64,000 nucleotides of DNA from Harmonia axyridis (lineage: Eukaryota > Arthropoda > Insecta > Coleoptera > Coccinellidae), in assembly GCF_914767665.1 (NCBI RefSeq), contig NC_059503.1, positions 59,228,352 to 59,292,351 of the forward strand, read 5' to 3'. Shown in pieces: positions 58,741 to 64,000 of the stretch; within the stretch, counting starts at the first letter, position 1; each line of letters begins with the position of its first letter. The notes under the pieces are model-generated. The model was given only the letters and a program-made list of their open reading frames with translations. It was not told the origin of the DNA and did no database searches. The translations under genes and the position numbers were made by a program.

Positions 58741-60766
58741 AGCTTCAATATTCAGAAAAAAAGTAGCACACAAAACGTACAAGAAGTTTGGCAGAGAAGA
58801 AGATTATCAAATTTTTTCTCTTTTAAGGGATAAATGTAGAACATATCAGAATCTTGTTATACCGAATATCTTAATACAGTACAACAATCTATCAACTCTG
58901 CTCCTAAGTTTTTCTGGAAGTTCGTCAATGATCGAAAAACTGAAAAAGGCTTTCCATCTTCTATGTATTTAAACGGTGTAGTTGCTGATTCTGATGGGGA
59001 TATTGCGGAGTTATTTCGGTTGAATTTCTCTGAGATTTATATAAATTCACCAGCCAGAGATATTTCTTTTGTCGCGGACAATACAGTGGACGTTGTAGAT
59101 TGCCCTTGTTCCTTAGATGACGTTCGAAGTCAACTGATGGCACTCTCGAATCGAACTGATTCCGGTCCTGACAATTTATCCGCTCTTTTCTTGAAAAATT
59201 GTAGTGATTCACTTTTGTTTCCCATTTGGTCCTTGTTCAGATTGTCTTTAGAATCGGGGGCGTACCCCTCGTATTGGAAACACAGCTATGTTATACCAGT
59301 TTTTAAGTCCGGGGATAGCAGTGACATAGAAAACTACAGACCCATTTGTAAAATTTCATATTTGCCCAAAGTATTGGACTCTATAGTTACATCTCAGGTA
59401 ACTCCAATGTTCAAGCAAATTATAATTAACGAACAGCATGGTTTCGTTTCAAGAAGATCTACCACCACTAATCTTTTGGTTTATGTTGATAGGTTGGGTA
59501 GGGCGCTTGAGAAGGGGCACCAAGTGGACTCCGTTTATACAGACTTTTCTAAGGCCTATGATAGAGTGGCCCATTGGATCTTCAAATTGAAAATCGAATC
59601 ACTCGGGGTGAGGGGGCCGTTATTGAGTTGGTTGGTTGACCGAATTAGGGGCAACAAATTAAGGGTGAAGATATTCGATGTTTGTTCTGGAGAGTTTGAA
59701 GCAATATCTGGGTTGCCTCAGGGTTCTTCTCTGTCTCCTCTGTTGTTTTTATTGTTTATTAATGATGTATATAAGGTTTTTTCATGTTGTTCTTTTCTAC
59801 TCTTTGCCGATGATCTGAAGCTATTTCGGGAGATTACTAGCTATTCGGATTGTTCACTAATACAAGCCGACTTGGATTCATTGATGAGTTGGTGTGATAA
59901 GAACGAGATGAAACTGAACATAAATAAGTGTAAAGTAATGCGTTTCTTTCGAGGTAGGTCCCCAATTGAGTTCAGTTATTATATTTCGGGGCAATTTTTG
60001 GATAGGGTAGAGGTTATAAGGGATCTGGGAGTCTACTTCGATTCCAAGCTTGATTTTGTTTACCATATCAACTTAACCATTCGGAAGGCTTTCAGAATGC
60101 TGGGTTTCGTTAAACAAAATACAAAAGATTTTAATGACATCGATGCTTTAAAAAATATTTATATAACTAACGTCAGAAGCATTTTGGAGTACTGTTCTAC
60201 TGTTTGGTCACCATACTATCAGGTTCACATCGGTAATATTGAGAAAGTACAGAAAAAGTTTTTGAGATGGATAGGTTATAAGCGGAGCATTCCGTCTGGT
60301 GAGATTGACTATGGTTTATTGATGTCCGGCTTATCCTTGAAAACTCTTCAGGAACGAAGGAAAAATTTCGGGATAATGTTTGTTTATAAGCTCCTTAATG
60401 ATCTCATTGATTGCCCCTATCTACTGGCAAGATTGAATTTCAATGCAGTGCATGTTAATTTGCGTCACAGAGATTTTCTTGTACCTGAGTTTCATACCAG
60501 GAACTATTCCTATAACAACCCAGTGGATAGGGCGATGAGAGCATCTAATGAATCGGGTTTGGATTTGTTGAATGAGTCCCTATTCGCGATAAAAAGATAT
60601 TTCAATAATTGAATAAAACTGTTTCATGTTCATATATTTTTTTTTTTTGTATATTTTCTGGGCCTTCAGCTGAGCTGTATTATTTCCTTTGTTTTATTAC
60701 TGTTTATTTCTTTTCGTTATCATGTAAAATGGTTGTACCGTTGAAATAAATAAATAAATAAATTTA
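58741..60766 (+). mobile_element. 5'-truncated LINE with AAATA tail
   Basis: Coding sequence begins at about 58741 (FRKKVAHKTYKKFGREEDYQ, then RDKCRT). A one-base frameshift near 58840 leads into the long frame. After the stop at 60612 a 155-base 3' UTR ends in AAATAAATAAATAAATAAAT-type repeats (60746-60766). Tetranucleotide arrays lie on both sides, so it may have inserted into, or seeded, such an array. Confidence 0.8.
58963..60612 (+). CDS. LINE ORF2 reverse transcriptase, 549-codon open frame
   Basis: This is the largest open frame in the window. The true frame extends upstream of this Met (SINSAPKFFWKFVNDRK). Residues 66-135 are the pre-RT region (SGPDNLSALFLKN, SYVIPVFKSG, NYRPI). Motif A is YTDFSKAYD with Asp194, motif B is GLPQGSSLSPLLF at about 250-262, and motif C is LLFADDLKLF with Asp283-Asp284. 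The C-terminal third (RSILEYCSTVWSPYY, VQKKFLRWIGYK) ends normally at KRYFNN. All catalytic residues are present. Jockey/CR1-like LINE. The endonuclease and ORF1 are missing, so the copy is not autonomous although the polymerase could be active. Confidence 0.9.
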   Translation: MYLNGVVADSDGDIAELFRLNFSEIYINSPARDISFVADNTVDVVDCPCSLDDVRSQLMALSNRTDSGPDNLSALFLKNCSDSLLFPIWSLFRLSLESGAYPSYWKHSYVIPVFKSGDSSDIENYRPICKISYLPKVLDSIVTSQVTPMFKQIIINEQHGFVSRRSTTTNLLVYVDRLGRALEKGHQVDSVYTDFSKAYDRVAHWIFKLKIESLGVRGPLLSWLVDRIRGNKLRVKIFDVCSGEFEAISGLPQGSSLSPLLFLLFINDVYKVFSCCSFLLFADDLKLFREITSYSDCSLIQADLDSLMSWCDKNEMKLNINKCKVMRFFRGRSPIEFSYYISGQFLDRVEVIRDLGVYFDSKLDFVYHINLTIRKAFRMLGFVKQNTKDFNDIDALKNIYITNVRSILEYCSTVWSPYYQVHIGNIEKVQKKFLRWIGYKRSIPSGEIDYGLLMSGLSLKTLQERRKNFGIMFVYKLLNDLIDCPYLLARLNFNAVHVNLRHRDFLVPEFHTRNYSYNNPVDRAMRASNESGLDLLNESLFAIKRYFNN

Positions 60767-60995
60767 CTTATGTATTTATTGATCTATTCATTTATTGATT
60801 TATTCATTCATAAAATTTATGCATTATTGATTTATGCATTTATTTAATCATTCATTTCTTCATTCATTCACATATTTATTTATTTATTCATTTATTTATT
60901 TGTTCATTTATTTGTTTATTTATTCATTTTTTTATTTGTTTGTACATTCATTTATTCATTAATTTATTTATTCATTCATTCATACATTTATGTAG
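60767..60995. repeat. ATTT/ATTC tetranucleotide array
   Basis: Near-continuous TTTATT / TTCATT units in one strand orientation. Confidence 0.9.
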
Positions 60996-61760
60996 GATCC
61001 AGTTATTGTTCCCCGTAAATAATTGCGATGGTCAACAGGATGCTTGGAGACCTATTAGTTTTTTCAAGTGTCGAGGGCATGACAGTTTCAATGAATTTAC
61101 AGGGAACGAATTGTTATTGTACATATAATGTAAAAAGGATGTGTAATTCTTCGAGGTGTCGAAGATATGTCATGGAGTTGTAAATCTTGAAGAGATTTAT
61201 TGGGGGGATTGAGAAAGTTTGAAGACAACACGGTCGTACCAGATGTGTATCAGGTTCTTGTCCTTCGAGAATATTCGATTTCCAGGAATCCGCGAATATC
61301 TTTGTGGGCGGTACGGCGAAATTCTTATTGGACTAGGGGATGGCACTTTCCCTAAGGGTGTGGTCAAGCCGAAACAAGGGAGGTCGATAGTCGAGACAGG
61401 GTAAGTTCCAAGCAGCAGAGATCAGAGTTCAAGGCAAGTCTAAGACGAGTCAAGTTCGGTCGGTCAACTTAAGACGTAAGACGAAAACTTGTAATAAGAC
61501 GAAGACGTGACATATCGAAGACGTTTCGAGTAATTGAAACTAGAGTTGAAGACGAAATTCAGTACACTAGTGAGAAACTTGTTAATTAAGACGTAATTAG
61601 TATCTTCTCAATACTGAGTTTGTACTGTATAATTGTGGCTTTGTAAATAGATGTAAATAATTCAAAAGAGTTTAATTATTACAAATCCAACAAAGTCACG
61701 GAGAAAAAGACGAAAGGCCAGGTGATCGAATCATACCTCTAGACGATCGATTAACCAAGC
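60996..61760. other. Unassigned island with repeated AAGACG motif
   Basis: A non-repetitive block between two tetranucleotide arrays. AAGACG or TAAGACG recurs many times between 61440 and 61590. It begins TGTAGGATCC and has TGTAAATA- and AATCCAACA-like phrases at its right side, reminiscent of an LTR with TG and CA ends. No target duplication or partner LTR was found. No long open frame. Confidence 0.3.
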
Positions 61761-62395
61761 CTACATTTATTCATTCATTCATAATTTTTTTTTTTATTAT
61801 AAGTAAAAGAACCGCCGAAAACAGAGAGGAATATGCCATGGTCATATCGAACCTTCATTGAAAGAGAAGGCACAATAAGAAGAAAAACAAATATATTCAT
61901 TTATTTATTTATATTTTTTTATTCATTCTCTCATAAATTTTTTCGATTAATTCTTTTTTCATTAATTAAATTTTTCAATTATCTTTTTATTAATTCATTC
62001 ATTTATTAATTGTTTTGTTTATTTATTCGTTCATTTATTTATTCGATTATTCACTCGTTCTTTCATTCATTTATTTATTTATTTCTTTATTGATTTATTC
62101 ATTCATTCATTCATTTTTCATTCATTTATATTAATTTATTCATTTATTTAATTATCCATTCATTTATTAATTCATTCATTCATTCATTTATCTATTCATT
62201 CATTTATTTATTTATTCATTCATTTGTTTATTTATCCATTGATTAATTCGTTAATTTTTTCATTCATTTATCATTATTTTACTTTTCATTCATTTATTTA
62301 CTCATTAATTTCTTGTTTCATTCATTTATTTCCTCATTTATTCATTCATTTCAATTCATTCATTCGTTCGTTTATGAATTCATTCATTTATCATG
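61761..62395. repeat. ATTT/ATTC tetranucleotide array, second block
   Basis: Long run of TCATTTATT and TTCATTCATT units, broken by about 110 bases of ordinary sequence near 61790-61890. Confidence 0.88.
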
Positions 62396-62735
62396 ATGGA
62401 CATATAATAACAGCCCATGATCTTAATGAACTAACCGTCATCAATGACGTTGAAGTCATAAATTTCATATGTATATAAATCTCAGAGAATCTCTGTTCTC
62501 CAATGGCGGAATGCCAATTCATTCCAATTGAATAGCTTTCGATCGAATATTTAAAATTTCATAAAATTAGTCGATTTCACATAATATTTTGTACATATAA
62601 TATCCATGGCATTGCCATTTTCGATCAGTTCTTATTACACAATAAAAAACATCATTTAGAGGTTGATAATGAATGAAATTTTATGTGATTATCGGGTTGT
62701 ATGTTGATACTTCTGATGATTCTTCATAATGTAGT

Positions 62736-63483
62736 AGTCCGGGAGCCAGTAACAGATATACATGACCAAGTGCCTCTCAAACGGTGATTAGTAGAATGCA
62801 TCAGGTAATAGTAAAAAAAGCCTCGTGAACGTCAGCTGCGACTCTGCCGGGGGGGAGAGCGGCGGCAGCCCCCCAAACACGAAGAAAAAAAAATTCATTC
62901 AGTCATTTCCTCCCAACTGAAAATTTGTCAAATTGTAGCTAACCCAATATCTAGACGAAAAATACAATCAGCTGGCTAAAGCATGGTGGATTATACGTCA
63001 GCTGGTGCCGCAAACATGAAAAAAATAAATATTTTCAATGACAGCTCTGACAGCGACTCTTATAATGAATCAGAGAGTGCCACACTCGCGAAGAAAGGAC
63101 TTTCTCCACATGTTGCACGATAATATTTAGTTACTTCCACTCTCTGATTCAGTATCAGAGTCGCTGTCAGAGCTGTCATTGAAAATATAATTTTTTTTCA
63201 TGTTTGAGGCACCAGCTGACCTATAATCCACCATGCTATAGCCAGCTGATTGTATTTTTTCGTCTAGATATTGGGTTAGCAACAATTTGACAAATTTTCA
63301 GTTGGGAGGAAATGACCGAATGTATTTTTTTTTTCTTCGTGTTTGGGAGGCTGCCGCCGTTCTCCCCCCCAACCGAGTCGTAGCTGACGTTCACGAGGCT
63401 TTTCATTACTATTATCTGATGCATCTCACCAAGTATCTTTCGAGAGGAAATAATCGACCAAATTTGCACCTGGCTCCCGGACT
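62736..63483. repeat. Near-palindrome, ~345-bp arms
   Basis: The outer ends AGTCCGGGAGCCAG (62736) and CTGGCTCCCGGACT (63470-63483) are exact reverse complements. Matching then continues inward with few differences: GCCTCGTGAACGTCAGCT, the C/G-rich GGCGGCAGCC block, CCTCCCAACTGAAAATTTG, CAATATCTAGACGAAAAA, ATCAGCTGGCTA, and GACAGCTCTGACAGCGACTC. The centre is about 63085-63135. Both arms, read outward to centre, encode MVDY(R/T)SAGA then NDSSDSDS and ESES. Confidence 0.92.
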
Positions 63484-63499
63484 ATAGTGATGTAATTAT

Positions 63500-63856
63500 A
63501 TGCAAACTTCACATCCGCATGAAAAATCGGAAGATCCCGAGAAAGCGGAGTCTCCCCGCCGCCAAGTAAGCGCAATATATCAAAATTTACGATCTGATGT
63601 ATCGGCCGGGAAGAATCGAAAGCGGCGGCACCGCAAATTCCGTCTCGGAACCGATAAATCATCATCAGAAGAACCACTTTTTATTTCATCGGGGCCCGTA
63701 TCGCTTGACGAAAAGAAATTCGCGAAGAGCGAGACCGAAGGATACACAAGAGTGGATAAAACGAATGTGGGTCGTCTTCGAAAAATTCCCATGCTAACAT
63801 TTCGCAAAGATGTTGATTCAGTCATTGCAATATTCAAAAAAAAATTAAAAATTTGA
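63500..63856 (+). CDS. Unassigned basic 118-residue frame
   Basis: Open frame in locally GC-richer sequence directly right of the palindrome. It is Lys/Arg-rich (GKNRKRRHRKFRLGTDK) with a more ordered C-terminal half (LFISSGPVSLDEKKFAKSE, VGRLRKIPMLTFRKD, VIAIFKKKLKI-stop). Composition supports real coding more than most frames here, but an 85-codon frame overlaps on the other strand. I do not recognise the protein. It could be the end of a host gene or part of an unknown element linked to the palindrome. Confidence 0.35.
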   Translation: MQTSHPHEKSEDPEKAESPRRQVSAIYQNLRSDVSAGKNRKRRHRKFRLGTDKSSSEEPLFISSGPVSLDEKKFAKSETEGYTRVDKTNVGRLRKIPMLTFRKDVDSVIAIFKKKLKI

Positions 63857-63907
63857 GAAAGAACATTTTTTTATGTTTCTAATTCTCTCTGAAAATTTAA
63901 TTATGTA

Positions 63908-64000
63908 CAGGGTGGGCAAATTTCGATGTTTTAGCACTACAACTTTTAAACCAGATGACATAGACAAAATCTGATACCCTATTCTCGGTCTCTTTTTCTG
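63908..64000 (+). repeat. Possible left terminus of a CAGGGTGG-type element, cut by the window edge
   Basis: TA then CAGGGTGGGCAAATTTCGAT begins at 63906 and resembles the termini at 37134 and 39886. The rest lies outside the window. Confidence 0.35.

Noticed and set aside
58670..58972. 100-codon frame beginning MIFLSIYSFIYLIMHS
   Set aside because: Its first 25 residues are translated tetranucleotide repeat; the rest is the LINE in a shifted frame.
62224..62478. 84-codon frame of Phe/Ile/His-rich sequence
   Set aside because: Translation of the ATTC/ATTT array.
63580..63837. 85-codon Ser-rich minus frame
   Set aside because: Overlaps the plus-strand frame whose composition looks more protein-like; neither is proven, and only one can be reported.

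Overview
This 64 kb window looks like AT-rich insect nuclear DNA. Beetle-like is my guess, but the order is not established. There are no bacterial-style operons, no recognisable rRNA or tRNA genes and no CRISPR array. I find one convincing host coding segment, at the left edge on the minus strand (1-408). It is an exon preceded by a good splice acceptor, and its ATG lies just inside it. The 5' exon and promoter of that gene must therefore lie to the right, so much or all of the window may be its 5' intron or upstream flank. The other open frames I can assign belong to mobile elements or their relics, and the remaining short frames look like chance.

The layout is a nested mosaic of mobile elements. 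Six copies of one DD41D (rosa-type) mariner-like element lie at 0.7, 6.8, 13.9, 21.7, 35.3 and 56.5 kb. All are internally deleted and five share the same deletion junction. Three copies of a Tc1-type DD34E element lie at 8.8, 27.5 and 41.6 kb. The 27.5 kb copy keeps a full 344-residue frame, but its first catalytic Asp is Asn. Three unrelated DD34D mariner relics lie at 33.2, 37.7 and 42.5 kb. hAT-type non-autonomous elements lie at 17.9, 18.9, 21.5, 26.0 and 48.1 kb; three of them keep 8-bp target duplications. There are also relics of piggyBac (16-17 kb), a Crypton-like tyrosine recombinase (6.2-6.7 kb), a Penelope-like reverse transcriptase (19.8-20.3 kb) and a PIN-like multicopy arthropod protein (49.9-50.8 kb). 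Several LINE fragments are present, the best being a 549-codon reverse transcriptase frame at 59-60.6 kb.

Structural repeats include a 41-bp perfect hairpin at 21.6 kb, a 1.1 kb element with roughly 390-bp inverted ends at 39.9-41.0 kb, short TA-flanked MITEs at 49.4 and 56.3 kb, ATTT/ATTC tetranucleotide arrays at 58.6-62.4 kb, and a 750-bp near-palindrome at 62.7-63.5 kb. Both arms of the near-palindrome encode the same Ser/Asp-rich peptide.

The elements do not form a pathway. Their interest lies in nesting and relative age (for example DD41D copy D inside a hAT copy, and a hAT inside an older dispersed repeat) and in deletion derivatives that apparently spread after losing coding capacity. 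All family calls come from reading motifs by eye; no database search was run.
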